A DNA stretch of 49,392 nucleotides, taken from contig DUQF01000020.1 in NCBI GenBank assembly GCA_012837965.1, positions 1 to 49,392 of the forward strand, given 5' to 3'. Positions 41,492 to 49,392 of this stretch are shown here, piece by piece. The number at the start of each line of letters is the position of its first letter. Positions within the stretch are counted from its first letter, which is position 1. The DNA comes from Clostridiales bacterium. Its GTDB lineage: Bacteria > Bacillota > Clostridia > Christensenellales > Aristaeellaceae. The notes under the pieces were generated by a model. It was not told the origin of the DNA. It was given only the letters and a program-made list of their open reading frames with translations, and made no database searches. Both the position numbers and the translations under genes were made by a program.

Positions 41492-42589
41492 TTAAACTTG
41501 AAAGTTAGAGCTTATGTTGGCTTTTTCGTACACATGCTTTTTAGGCCATAAAAGAATAAGAACGGATAGCGAAATGAGGACGCTTATGATCGCACGGTGG
41601 CCTGAATATTTAATTTCCGCGTAAACGCTTCCCTCACCCGGCGTTCCAAGCGGCAATCGATCGAAGGGGATTCCGTTGTCTTCCGCAAGCTTTTTTACAT
41701 TTAACAAGTGAATGACAGGAATACCCCGAGCGGCGTATTCATACAATAAACCTCTGTCCCGCATGATGGGGATGCGTGGCGGGTTCATGATGAGCCCGTT
41801 ATTCATGTTCAGAGCGTAAGAGCTTGTACCGAAATTAACGCTTGCCCCACCAATGTTCACAAAACAATCGATATCGTTCCCATAAAGTTCCAGTCTTCGG
41901 TCAATGCTTTTTTTGATATTGTTTTCATCAATAAATTCAACCCCGGACTCCTTAGCCAAGCGAACGATAATCTCGCGGGTATCTTCAAAAAGCATGCCTT
42001 CCGCATAGTCGTTATCACCACCGGGAGAAACAGCCAGCAACTGGTAGTCCACAAGCTCTGCTTCTCTTATAATTTCCGCGATGCGGACGATATTCAATTC
42101 AGGCCTGGTCGCTCCGTACATGGACGCACCGTAGGAAGCAATCATACGAACATTAAGCTCCATTTCCTCGGCTGCACATAGGGTTGCCAACATGAGTCCG
42201 GGAAAGGAACCGCTGGAGCCGACAGCCACCACATCCCCAGCTTTAAGGCCAGCGGATTGAAAATAATGCACCAGCAAGGCGGCAAAATTGGGATCTAACG
42301 AGGTTCGCTTAGCTTCCTCCGAACCCAGCGAAGTGGTTAAAGAGGTCCATTCCGGGCCAATTAAGCCGGTCATGGCATGGTCTTCAGCTTCAATTTCGAT
42401 GTCTTCCCGCAAAACAACATCCAATATCGCCTTTTCAGCCTCTGCCATGCGCTGCGCCGCTCCCGCTTGGATATGGGCATAAGGACGCTTTTCCATCTTT
42501 TTACCAATTTTTATCCAAACATAGCCTGCAAACGCAAACAGCAAAGTCAGAGCCAAAGCGAGCGTTTTTCTTTGACGTACAGCCTTCAT
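41492..42589 (-). CDS. pgsW: Poly-gamma-glutamate system protein PgsW
   Basis: The 365-residue protein has an N-terminal membrane anchor and a C-terminal hydrophobic helix (AIISVLISLSVLILLW). The soluble core holds GDVVAVGSSGSFPGLMLAT, IASYGASMYGATRP and VNIGGASVNFGTSSYAL. It fits the family named poly-gamma-glutamate system protein, which accompanies pgsB and pgsC in organisms without pgsA. Its biochemical role is unknown. The ATG overlaps the pgsC stop by four bases (ATGA). Confidence 0.82.
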   Translation of the reverse strand: MKAVRQRKTLALALTLLFAFAGYVWIKIGKKMEKRPYAHIQAGAAQRMAEAEKAILDVVLREDIEIEAEDHAMTGLIGPEWTSLTTSLGSEEAKRTSLDPNFAALLVHYFQSAGLKAGDVVAVGSSGSFPGLMLATLCAAEEMELNVRMIASYGASMYGATRPELNIVRIAEIIREAELVDYQLLAVSPGGDNDYAEGMLFEDTREIIVRLAKESGVEFIDENNIKKSIDRRLELYGNDIDCFVNIGGASVNFGTSSYALNMNNGLIMNPPRIPIMRDRGLLYEYAARGIPVIHLLNVKKLAEDNGIPFDRLPLGTPGEGSVYAEIKYSGHRAIISVLISLSVLILLWPKKHVYEKANISSNFQV

Positions 42590-43017
42590 AGGTAGACACC
42601 GGCATATAGCACAAGCCTAACAAGCAAAGTGTTTAATAAAAGGGCAAGAATAGTTTTAAACCAGCCCTGTTTGTGCATATCGTTTGCAATAAGCGAAGGG
42701 ATCAGGCTTCCAATCAGCCGCAAATCTTGCGGTACTCCAAGCATGAACACAAAGCGATTAACAAAAGTGCCCAAGAGCAGCCCTAAAATGATTGACAAGG
42801 AAAATCGCCTTCTACTGGTTAATATGACAAACCGACTCAAAAAACTGGTCAGCACATAAATACAAAGCGAAACCAACAAGGTAGTCGCAATGCGCAGCGG
42901 CTGCTCCAAATAAAAAGCCAGATATCCTGCCGATATCATCCCGCCGGAATAAAGACCAAGCAGCTCCGTTGACAACAAGCTGAGAATGACGCTTAAGCCT
43001 ATGGAATATTGAAGCAT
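42586..43017 (-). CDS. pgsC: Poly-gamma-glutamate synthesis protein PgsC/CapC
   Basis: 143 residues with four to five transmembrane segments. The conserved CapC features are GGMISAGYLAFYLEQPL at the front, the RRRFSLSIILG turn, and the IGSLIPSLIANDMHKQGW block near the end. PgsC forms the membrane part of the polyglutamate synthetase with PgsB. It starts immediately after the pgsB stop codon. Confidence 0.88.
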   Translation of the reverse strand: MLQYSIGLSVILSLLSTELLGLYSGGMISAGYLAFYLEQPLRIATTLLVSLCIYVLTSFLSRFVILTSRRRFSLSIILGLLLGTFVNRFVFMLGVPQDLRLIGSLIPSLIANDMHKQGWFKTILALLLNTLLVRLVLYAGVYL

Positions 43018-44163
43018 TTATCCTGTCCTTTCTTGCTCTTGGGAAGCCAGCCAAGCAATTAGTTCCAAGGCTTCGTTTTTAATGTTGCCCAAACAAACAA
43101 TCGTCTGCCTTTGCTTGTTGTTTTTTTCCACCCAGGAAATAGCGCTTTCTTCTAATGCTTTGGCATCAATCTGCGTGTGATCCGCAAAAAATCGCCTTGC
43201 TTTTTCACGATTATCACCAATAATATAGATACCTTGACAGCGACCGCCAAAAAATTTGCAAAGGGTCGCAAAAACCGGTAGACGAAACTCACGATCTTCC
43301 CGGTGGTTATATAGCGTAATAAAACCTTCCCCCGCCCTGCCAAAAGCCTCTAAACCGCGCTCAATAAGCATAACGGCGGAATTTAGGTCATTGGCCGCAA
43401 AACCATTGATAATCAGCATATCATTCATTAGATAAGGCCCATCCATGCCCAAGTCGGGATTGGTCTTTAGCATGGCGTCCAGCGCAAGCTTTCTATCAAT
43501 CCCTAACAAATTGGCGGTTTCCAAAGCAAGGTGCACATTGGTTTCAAACATAGTATACGGAAAAAGCTCTAAATAATCATCCGGCAACTCCTTGGTTACA
43601 GGAGCAACCCGACGGTTTGTATATACATCAAACCTTTCATCGTCGCTAATTAATGTAGCCGCCTTCGGGACGCTTTTGGATAGCGTTTCAACCGTTTCCA
43701 GCTCGGTTGTGCCGATTTGGTCGACATGGTCCACCCAGGCATTGGTCATAACCACAACGGTCGGGACAATAAGATGCCGCGCCATCAGGCGCTGGTTCTC
43801 TTCAGAAACCGCCATACATTCAACAACGATAACATTGGCTTTCCCGGCGGCAGCCTTTCTTACAAAGGAAATTTGCTCAAGAATACTTACCGGTTTTTTG
43901 GGTGAGCGATACTCAATTTCTTCGCCGCTTGGAAGAATCATCTTCGCTTGCGAACCGGTAGTTTTGGCATAGGTTGTCCATCCGTGTTCACGGCAGATTG
44001 AAGCAATAAGACGGGTAACCGTTGTTTTACCCCGGGTTCCGTTGACAAGGATGCGCACAGGTATTTTACGCAATCGCCTCATATGGCAAAAACGCTCAAC
44101 AATGCCATAGACCGACAGCGCGACAAAAAATATAATAATGGTAAATAAGTAAGTGTTCTTCAT
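43018..44163 (-). CDS. pgsB: Poly-gamma-glutamate synthase PgsB/CapB
   Basis: The protein has an N-terminal transmembrane helix and a Mur-ligase-like ATPase core: RILVNGTRGKTTVTRLIA (P-loop GTRGKTT), KTTGSQAKMILPSG, VVECMAVSEENQ and NAWVDHVDQIGTTELE. This is the PgsB pattern. It activates glutamate and adds it through gamma-amide links at the membrane. No pgsA/capA is nearby. No Shine-Dalgarno sequence stands before the ATG, and a strong hairpin precedes it. Length (381) is close to that of Bacillus PgsB. Confidence 0.9.
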   Translation of the reverse strand: MKNTYLFTIIIFFVALSVYGIVERFCHMRRLRKIPVRILVNGTRGKTTVTRLIASICREHGWTTYAKTTGSQAKMILPSGEEIEYRSPKKPVSILEQISFVRKAAAGKANVIVVECMAVSEENQRLMARHLIVPTVVVMTNAWVDHVDQIGTTELETVETLSKSVPKAATLISDDERFDVYTNRRVAPVTKELPDDYLELFPYTMFETNVHLALETANLLGIDRKLALDAMLKTNPDLGMDGPYLMNDMLIINGFAANDLNSAVMLIERGLEAFGRAGEGFITLYNHREDREFRLPVFATLCKFFGGRCQGIYIIGDNREKARRFFADHTQIDAKALEESAISWVEKNNKQRQTIVCLGNIKNEALELIAWLASQEQERTG

Positions 44164-44176
44164 GATAATAAAAGGC

Positions 44177-44206
44177 AGGGTTTTCGGGACAAAGCCCGAA
44201 AACCCT
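44177..44206 (-). terminator. Hairpin between the C69 gene and pgsB
   Basis: A 12-bp perfect stem (44177-44188 with 44195-44206) with a 6-base loop. On the minus strand TTTTATT follows after three bases. It may attenuate transcription into pgsBCW; no other promoter is visible before pgsB. Confidence 0.7.
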
Positions 44207-44229
44207 TAGGTTTTAGAAAGTTGTTGTGA

Positions 44230-45843
44230 TTATTCGATGGGCTTCAAGGGCGCTTCTTCCATGATAGTCTTGTACCAGTCAGAGTAGCCGCCGCCGGTAA
44301 TCCTGCCGTCTTGGTTGACACGGTTCCAAACGAGTTTCCATACAAGTTCGTCACCCAGCGCGAGCCAGTCGGCAAACCATGCTTCAGCGCTTTCGTTGGC
44401 ATACTTGGTCAGTTCGGCAACTGCTTCGTCCCTCTGGCCGTCAGCAATCATCTTTGCCCACTTTTCCTGTAACTGTGAAACTTCTTCAACTTGATTGGCC
44501 ATACGTTCGTCACGAACTTCGGCAATTCTCTCAATAGCTACATTGTAGTTACGGGCAGCCATATCCTGTACATAGGTGCTAATCCACCAGCCAGCCGTAC
44601 GATCGAATTTCTCATAACGGCTGCCATGAGAGAACACGTCGGCCACTTCGGTCATGCTGGGCCAAAGAGGAGTTAGGAAGGAGCTGTGCGGAGCACCATA
44701 GCCGTACCAGACCAAGCACTTGACTTCGTCCGGCAACCATTCCTTGACGTTGGCCAGCATGAGATAGCAGGTGCGGTACATATTGATGGTACGATACTTG
44801 GCGTTATAGTTCAAGGGATTGCCAAAGTCGCCCGCATAGGCAGTACGACTAATATCGTACTCGGTTCCCTGATAGTAGTCGCCCTTGATATCGAAAATGT
44901 CACGAACGGTCAGTTTCTTATCAGGCACAACATACAAGGGGAAGCGGCGATCGGACACCTTAAGCCCTAAGCTCGGCGCAACCAGGTCAAACGCACGCCA
45001 TTCACGCAACACACTGTAGTCGCCATCACACGGCGCATAGATTTCTGCGGGGCTAAACGGTACGCCGGAGTCTTCCGACCACAGCTCATTTTCAACCGCG
45101 AAGCTCTTGAGGTTAGGAGAGCAGAGATAATTTTCTTTGTCTTCAAAGTCGAATTCGCAAATACGCGCACGGTTGGCAGCTACAAAGAACGCATTCTCCG
45201 GAAGGCGAACGGCTGCCCACAGGTCCAAGCCATAGGCTTCAAAGACCCATACTTCGGTTCCGTCGCAAACGTTGATCGTTTCGCCGTAATCTTTCCACAG
45301 GTAGTCTTCACAAAGCTTACCCATGATTTCAACAGCTTCCTTCGCGGTCGCTGCACGCTCAAGAGCAATGTCCTGCGCGTTCCAGCAATCGATAAGGCCA
45401 TCATTTTTTCCGTAAATCAGCTCGTAGACCTTGCTATCCCTAAAGCCCCTATCATAGGAAAAGGTCGCTTCGCCCATGGCGACGCCCTTTTCATTGATAA
45501 AGGAATAGCGGGAATGGAAGTGAGCGTAGGTGTCATTGGGCTGGGGCAGTTCACCGACAACAAACCCATTACCATAATCTTTGGTGTTAGGGAAATCGCT
45601 ATAATCACCATAATTGTGACTGTCCAAGACGATGTCGCGGGTAACTCCCTCGCCCCCCTTCATGGAAGGGATAATCCAGAGCCGGAAGTCAGCAGAGGTT
45701 GAGTCGTCGTTGTGTGTTGATACGGTTGAGCCGTCCGCCATTGCTTCTTTGCCGACCGATACAATCGTACAGGCAAGAACGCCCTGGGTGGCCATCATCA
45801 ACACTAGGAGTAGTGCAGTGAGTACAGCAAGCCGTTTCTTCAT
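44230..45843 (-). CDS. Exported C69 family dipeptidase
   Basis: A signal peptide (about 1-24) is followed directly by the peptidase core beginning CTIVSVGKEAMADGSTVSTHNDDS. Cys25 would become the N-terminal nucleophile of this Ntn-hydrolase, as in peptidase family C69 (PepD/acid-aminopeptidase-like). Further typical segments are GNGFVVGELPQPNDTYAHFHSRYSFINEKGVAMGE (here about 85-120) and EVWVFEAYG. It should cleave dipeptides or acyl-amino acids outside the membrane. The ATG at 45843 was chosen because a normal signal peptide starts there. It lies between the module B hydrolase and pgsB. Confidence 0.85.
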   Translation of the reverse strand: MKKRLAVLTALLLVLMMATQGVLACTIVSVGKEAMADGSTVSTHNDDSTSADFRLWIIPSMKGGEGVTRDIVLDSHNYGDYSDFPNTKDYGNGFVVGELPQPNDTYAHFHSRYSFINEKGVAMGEATFSYDRGFRDSKVYELIYGKNDGLIDCWNAQDIALERAATAKEAVEIMGKLCEDYLWKDYGETINVCDGTEVWVFEAYGLDLWAAVRLPENAFFVAANRARICEFDFEDKENYLCSPNLKSFAVENELWSEDSGVPFSPAEIYAPCDGDYSVLREWRAFDLVAPSLGLKVSDRRFPLYVVPDKKLTVRDIFDIKGDYYQGTEYDISRTAYAGDFGNPLNYNAKYRTINMYRTCYLMLANVKEWLPDEVKCLVWYGYGAPHSSFLTPLWPSMTEVADVFSHGSRYEKFDRTAGWWISTYVQDMAARNYNVAIERIAEVRDERMANQVEEVSQLQEKWAKMIADGQRDEAVAELTKYANESAEAWFADWLALGDELVWKLVWNRVNQDGRITGGGYSDWYKTIMEEAPLKPIE

Positions 45844-45919
45844 AGTAATCGATACCTCCATTATTTTTTAGAGCTAACCGCTCTTGGGTACTAAATTCAT
45901 GTGTCCATTTAAGGACGGT

Positions 45920-47086
45920 TTAGAATGAGAAAACACGATCGGGATTGCTCGTTTCCGGATTGTGCAAAAATGCACCGCAATCATGTTCTACCAGCTCTTC
46001 ATAAGAAGGCCATGAAGCGATAACTTCTTTTTCCGGGAAGAACTGGTTCATGTAGTAGATAACCTTGGACGCGCCCGATAAATGACGCCCGACACGCACG
46101 TTCATCGGCCAGGAGTAGTTGTTTTCCTTATCATACTTTGCATAAGTAAGCCCCTTGTCGCCTGCATAGGACAAGAAACGATCTTGACCGGTCATCATCA
46201 GATCCACCGTCATAGGACCAACAATTCGGTCGATAAACGGTTCTGCAGTTTCCATCAGAACCCCTAAGGTGTCAGTGTAATCGCCCCATTCCCTGTGGGT
46301 AAAACCTCTCAGGCTTTTTGGCGACTGTTCGATTTTCATGTCAAAGGAAGTTGCCGTCAAGTCCATAGCGGCCATCATGGCAATATCCATCGCTCTATCA
46401 TGCGCAATGTAAGTTGACACCACAGGATACATGATGGAAGCTTCATGGCAGTCAATGGATAAGTCGATTTCCTCTTTATCAATGAATTCGGTAATTGCCC
46501 ATGCCACCCGCTCGGTTAATGTTCCATCCAAGCGACCGGGGTAACACCTGTTCAGGTTGCGCAAATCATTATATGCTTGTGCCTGTTTAGAGGGGTAATG
46601 AATGTAGGTGAAGTTATCCGGCCACTGGTCTAAGGGATTGGTGTTTCTTTCACCAATCTTGTACTGCTTTTCACCCCACTCGGTTTTGACCGTGTAATAG
46701 GAAGGATAAGCGTTCCCTTGAACACCCATGGTGGTAGCAGAGTAGTTGCACTGCGGGATAACATAGACCACGCCTTTTTCCACTTTGATATTTTCCATCA
46801 AAACGAACGCGGACAAAGCCGGCGCGGGTTCATAGGGGTGGGTACCGCCGCAATACAGGACACTTCCACCTTCAACTCCTGAGTCAAAGACGAAAATGGG
46901 CGTATCGGCAAAGGTGTCTTTCAGCTGCGGACAATAATCGCTTAGCCAGCGCATCTCCGTAAAGTCTTCCGATACCACGACCGTCTCTTTAAAGTGGCGG
47001 TGCTCATGGAAAGCTACTCCGGCCACAGTTGCAAGCGCAAAGGTAACAAACACGATTAACAGCTTTAAAACTAACTCTTTTTTCAA
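45920..47086 (-). CDS. Exported AstE/AspA-type zinc hydrolase (module B)
   Basis: Paralogue of the protein at 20745-21863, with a signal anchor (about 1-26) and the same motifs: YCGGTHPYEPAP (zinc His and Glu), DLRNLNRCYPGR, IDCHEASIMYP (zinc His) and VLMETAEPF. Shared non-catalytic blocks such as NPLDQWPD and FTHREWGDYTDT show that the two are closely related. The start is TTG with GGAGGTGA seven bases upstream. It lies 14 bases after the 56-residue microprotein gene. Substrate inference as for module A. Confidence 0.82.
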   Translation of the reverse strand: MKKELVLKLLIVFVTFALATVAGVAFHEHRHFKETVVVSEDFTEMRWLSDYCPQLKDTFADTPIFVFDSGVEGGSVLYCGGTHPYEPAPALSAFVLMENIKVEKGVVYVIPQCNYSATTMGVQGNAYPSYYTVKTEWGEKQYKIGERNTNPLDQWPDNFTYIHYPSKQAQAYNDLRNLNRCYPGRLDGTLTERVAWAITEFIDKEEIDLSIDCHEASIMYPVVSTYIAHDRAMDIAMMAAMDLTATSFDMKIEQSPKSLRGFTHREWGDYTDTLGVLMETAEPFIDRIVGPMTVDLMMTGQDRFLSYAGDKGLTYAKYDKENNYSWPMNVRVGRHLSGASKVIYYMNQFFPEKEVIASWPSYEELVEHDCGAFLHNPETSNPDRVFSF

Positions 47087-47100
47087 AACATGTCACCTCC

Positions 47101-47271
47101 TCACTTAATGCCAAGAAGGCGCATTAGAAACGGAACACAGCAATAAGCATAGACAATGTCATAGACGATGCCTTGTCTTTTTTCACGCTTAAATACCTTC
47201 ACCAACAGCATGATACCGAATATCCCTGCAAGGGCGATGTAAATATAGTGTATAATTGATTCAATAAGCAT
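47101..47271 (-). CDS. 56-residue membrane microprotein (module B)
   Basis: Begins MLIESIIHYIYIALAGIFGI, a transmembrane helix. A strongly basic turn (KVFKREKRQG) follows, then a second hydrophobic segment ending MRLLGIK. It has AAAGGAGA upstream with normal spacing. It lies 16 bases after the permease and 14 before the hydrolase, the same place as the 51-residue gene of module A, and shares its Pro-x-x-x-R-L-L-x-I-K ending. This conservation supports it as a true gene. It probably works with the permease (inference). Confidence 0.8.
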   Translation of the reverse strand: MLIESIIHYIYIALAGIFGIMLLVKVFKREKRQGIVYDIVYAYCCVPFLMRLLGIK

Positions 47272-47287
47272 TCTCTACTCTCCTTTC

Positions 47288-48607
47288 TCAAGCAAGGAAC
47301 GTGAACCATGCTGGCTTAATGAGCATAATCAAGGCCAATAAACCAAAGACCAGGCACGGAACGAAAATCTGCTTCAAGAACGAAGTATACGTATCTTTGT
47401 AGTCCGTCGCCTCAAGAACAAGTCGGCCGACAATACGGCTCGGGGGCAAGCAGTCACCAATAGGGAATATTAAGCTGAGCGCCGCACATACTACCGTTAC
47501 GTTCATACCAGCGGTATTGAACATAAAGATGAGCGGCGTTCCGATAACGACTGCGCTTCCATAGCTCATGCTGCCTTGGGCAAAGGGCCCGACAATGAGG
47601 ATGAGCGCATAAATCCACACAAACGGAAGCAGAACAAAGGCAGTACCGATAAGCCCCTTAACACCGGAAGCAGCCATGGCATTTTGCATAATGCCAACGC
47701 TCAGAACGGTTGCAACCAAGGGGAATACCTGCTCCATCGTGTCGGATATGACCTTTGCATATTCTTTAACGGACGTCTTGTTGGGATTGCATAGGATTGC
47801 AACTACCGTGCATATGATAAACATAAGCGGTAATCCCAGCACAGGCATACTAAAGGGAATAACAAGGGTCAGAACAAACAGGACCACAAGCGTTAGCAGC
47901 GGAAGCAGTACACGTACCAAACCACCAAAACCGTACATTTTTGCATTCACTTCGGGCAGGGTAGCTAAGATCTCTTCCTTGGGCGCTCTCTTGCTTCCCC
48001 AACCACAATAGAGAATAGTAAATGCACCGGCAATGATAATGGGTAAAAGTAATAACAACTCAAATCCGACATAAGGCATGTTGGCTTGAGCTGTCATAAG
48101 CATGGTCCATAGGTTGATGGGGGGACAAGCGGCACTGAAAATGGCAAACATAAAGACAAACGCTGTTGCCTTCTTCTCGGAAACACCCATGAAACGAACA
48201 ATTGAATATACCAATGTACCAAGGACAAATACGGAAACGCTACCGGCACCGGTAATTGCCCCGGGGATGAGCATGAGAATGCCCATACAAATTAGGATGA
48301 GCCACTTATTGTTGATACGCTCAACAATGTTTCGCGTTATGGTTGTCATGGCGCCGCTTGAGGAATAGATATTGATGAATATCGTCGCACATATGAATGT
48401 CATGGCCAAATCCATGTTCGTAAAGAGACCCTCGACAAGTAGCTTTACAGGCGTTGTTGTCCAACCATGAAGTGTACTGAAAATAATCGCTACCACACCG
48501 GCTAACGCCATGGAAATTTCAGTAGACTTCAGGTATTTACTCCCTAAAACAAAAGTGGCAGCCATCGCAACAAAAATGATTACGACTTCCAGCACTGTAT
48601 AGTCCAA
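47288..48607 (-). CDS. DctM-like (TRAP large subunit-type) permease, module B
   Basis: The 439-residue protein has about 12 hydrophobic segments and a DctM-type organisation: GAITGAGSVSVFVLGTLV in the first half, FMFAIFSAACPPINLW, and the second half loop FPIGDCLPPSRIVGRLV. It is a divergent paralogue of the module A permease, with the same position after a DUF6305-like gene. The start is TTG behind AAGGAGG. The substrate is unknown. Unlike classical TRAP operons there is no DctP or DctQ gene next to it. Confidence 0.78.
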   Translation of the reverse strand: MDYTVLEVVIIFVAMAATFVLGSKYLKSTEISMALAGVVAIIFSTLHGWTTTPVKLLVEGLFTNMDLAMTFICATIFINIYSSSGAMTTITRNIVERINNKWLILICMGILMLIPGAITGAGSVSVFVLGTLVYSIVRFMGVSEKKATAFVFMFAIFSAACPPINLWTMLMTAQANMPYVGFELLLLLPIIIAGAFTILYCGWGSKRAPKEEILATLPEVNAKMYGFGGLVRVLLPLLTLVVLFVLTLVIPFSMPVLGLPLMFIICTVVAILCNPNKTSVKEYAKVISDTMEQVFPLVATVLSVGIMQNAMAASGVKGLIGTAFVLLPFVWIYALILIVGPFAQGSMSYGSAVVIGTPLIFMFNTAGMNVTVVCAALSLIFPIGDCLPPSRIVGRLVLEATDYKDTYTSFLKQIFVPCLVFGLLALIMLIKPAWFTFLA

Positions 48608-48671
48608 AACTCAACCTCCTTAATAGCATGATTGCTTAGTGATATCGTAATTAATGGGTTACGTTCAGGTT

Positions 48672-49295
48672 TTAGGGAAGAACAAACGCCTGTTTTGCAA
48701 GCTCGGTAAAGTCGAGCGTGTTGTCGATGATGGTAAGCGGTATGTTCAACTCTTCTTTAAGCTTGTCAAAGCGGCCATCGCTGTTACCGTCTTTAACAAC
48801 AATCATCCAGTCGGCACTGGAGCAAATCACATCAATACAACGTTCGTTGGCGTTGGTCGGAATGGAAGAGCGCTTATCCTTTTCCAACAAGACTGCGATA
48901 ATGGGCAGCTCAATTTCCTTGGCGTGGTTAACCATCCTTTCAAGACGAGCAAGCTCATCTTCGATGGTAATACCGGAGGCACCCAACCCCTTATCTGTCG
49001 AGCCGATAACGCAAACCAAAGCGGAATACTCCCTTTCGTCCAAGTCGGCCTCTTGTGGCTCAGCGTTATAGAAATAGTCTTGATCCAATACAATAGTTTT
49101 TGCCTGGCTCACCAAAAGGCGCGCCATTTTTCCGCCAGGGCCTTGCCCGGCATTGGTGATTAGAATAGGAGTAGTGTACACTTTGATTTCATCACCAGAA
49201 ATAGCCGCCAATGAAGGTACCGCCACAAGGAGCAGCATCATGACACAAATCAAAGAACAGAGTAATTCAGACCGTAGACAAAGCGGTTTTGGCAA
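48672..49295 (-). CDS. DUF6305-like exported protein (module B), 5' end disturbed
   Basis: Paralogue of the protein at 18661-19230: ITNAGQGPGGKMARLL, VIGSTDKGLGASGITIEDELARLERMVNHAKE, and a VKDGNSDGRFDKL segment near the end. A hydrophobic stretch (LLCSLICVMMLLLVAVPSLAA) is the signal-peptide core. The repeat at 49267-49392 begins exactly before it, so the basic N-terminal residues and a ribosome-binding site are missing. The only upstream start is TTG (49295) inside the repeat; ATG codons at 49241 and 49238 lie in the hydrophobic core and lack a site. The native start is probably lost or replaced. Confidence 0.65.
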   Translation of the reverse strand: MPKPLCLRSELLCSLICVMMLLLVAVPSLAAISGDEIKVYTTPILITNAGQGPGGKMARLLVSQAKTIVLDQDYFYNAEPQEADLDEREYSALVCVIGSTDKGLGASGITIEDELARLERMVNHAKEIELPIIAVLLEKDKRSSIPTNANERCIDVICSSADWMIVVKDGNSDGRFDKLKEELNIPLTIIDNTLDFTELAKQAFVLP

Positions 49296-49392
49296 TTATG
49301 CAAAAGCCGCTTTTTTGTAGCATAGAAACAGTCCAAAGAAGGATTTCACTAATGAATATAAAAAATATGTAAAAGAAGTCGTGCTTTCGGGT
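49267..49392. repeat. Right copy of the 126-bp inverted repeat
   Basis: Reverse complement of 17-142 with one mismatch. Read on the plus strand it contains a terminator-like hairpin (AAGCGG...CCGC) followed by six T at about 49311-49316. It abuts the truncated signal-peptide region of the DUF6305-like gene. Confidence 0.85.

Overview
The window looks like a chromosomal segment of an anaerobic, Gram-positive-type Bacillota, probably a clostridial lineage (inference). The evidence is an L27 precursor with the Prp-cleaved N-terminal extension next to prp, many Sec signal peptides and lipoboxes, sigma-A-type promoters, a rubredoxin/rubrerythrin oxygen-defence operon under a Fur/PerR-type regulator, and citrate-lyase-type fermentation genes. 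The genus cannot be named from the sequence. No phage, transposase or CRISPR was seen.

Layout. 1-700: one copy of a 126-bp repeat, then a zinc-ribbon gene with a long leader. 722-3916 (-): a three-gene operon of a secreted NlpC/CHAP-like amidase, a GuaA-like protein with both active sites altered, and an acetyltransferase. 4517-8153: a secreted protein made of two nearly identical repeats, uridine kinase (3' end frameshifted), mntP, and a lipoprotein with four peptidoglycan-binding domains. 8363-9760: the DUF4956 + VTC polyphosphate-polymerase pair. 10159-16513: DUF2461, phosphohexomutase, transketolase, diaminopropionate ammonia-lyase and a diacylglycerol-kinase-like gene. 16824-22778 (+): 'module A', with gamma-glutamyltransferase, a DUF6305-like secreted protein, a DctM-like permease, a 51-residue membrane microprotein and two exported AstE/M14-type zinc hydrolases. 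22905-25176: PerR-like regulator and two rubredoxin/rubrerythrin fusions. 25348-27890 (-): citDEF-type lyase. 28016-31462: oligoendopeptidase, tRNA-Arg(CCU), transglutaminase-like protein. 31819-38602 (-): starch/maltodextrin operon (triple starch-binding protein, ABC transporter without ATPase, GH13, LacI regulator). 39041-40182 (-): tRNA-Arg(CCG), rpmA, prp, rplU and its leader. 40311-49295 (-): 'module B', with a DUF6305-like protein, DctM-like permease, 56-residue microprotein, AstE/M14-type hydrolase and C69 dipeptidase, followed by the poly-gamma-glutamate genes pgsB, pgsC, pgsW and a foldase-like protein. The window ends in an inverted copy of the 126-bp repeat.

The most interesting point is that modules A and B are paralogous four-gene units (DUF6305 - DctM-like permease - microprotein - exported acidic-amide hydrolase). 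One is coupled to gamma-glutamyltransferase and the other to a C69 dipeptidase and poly-gamma-glutamate synthesis. I propose an uncharacterised transport system for gamma-glutamyl or poly-glutamate-derived substrates, in which the microprotein takes the place of the DctQ subunit and DUF6305 that of the binding protein. If the citDEF genes encode citramalate lyase rather than citrate lyase, the same cell could ferment the released glutamate. Both proposals are inferences.
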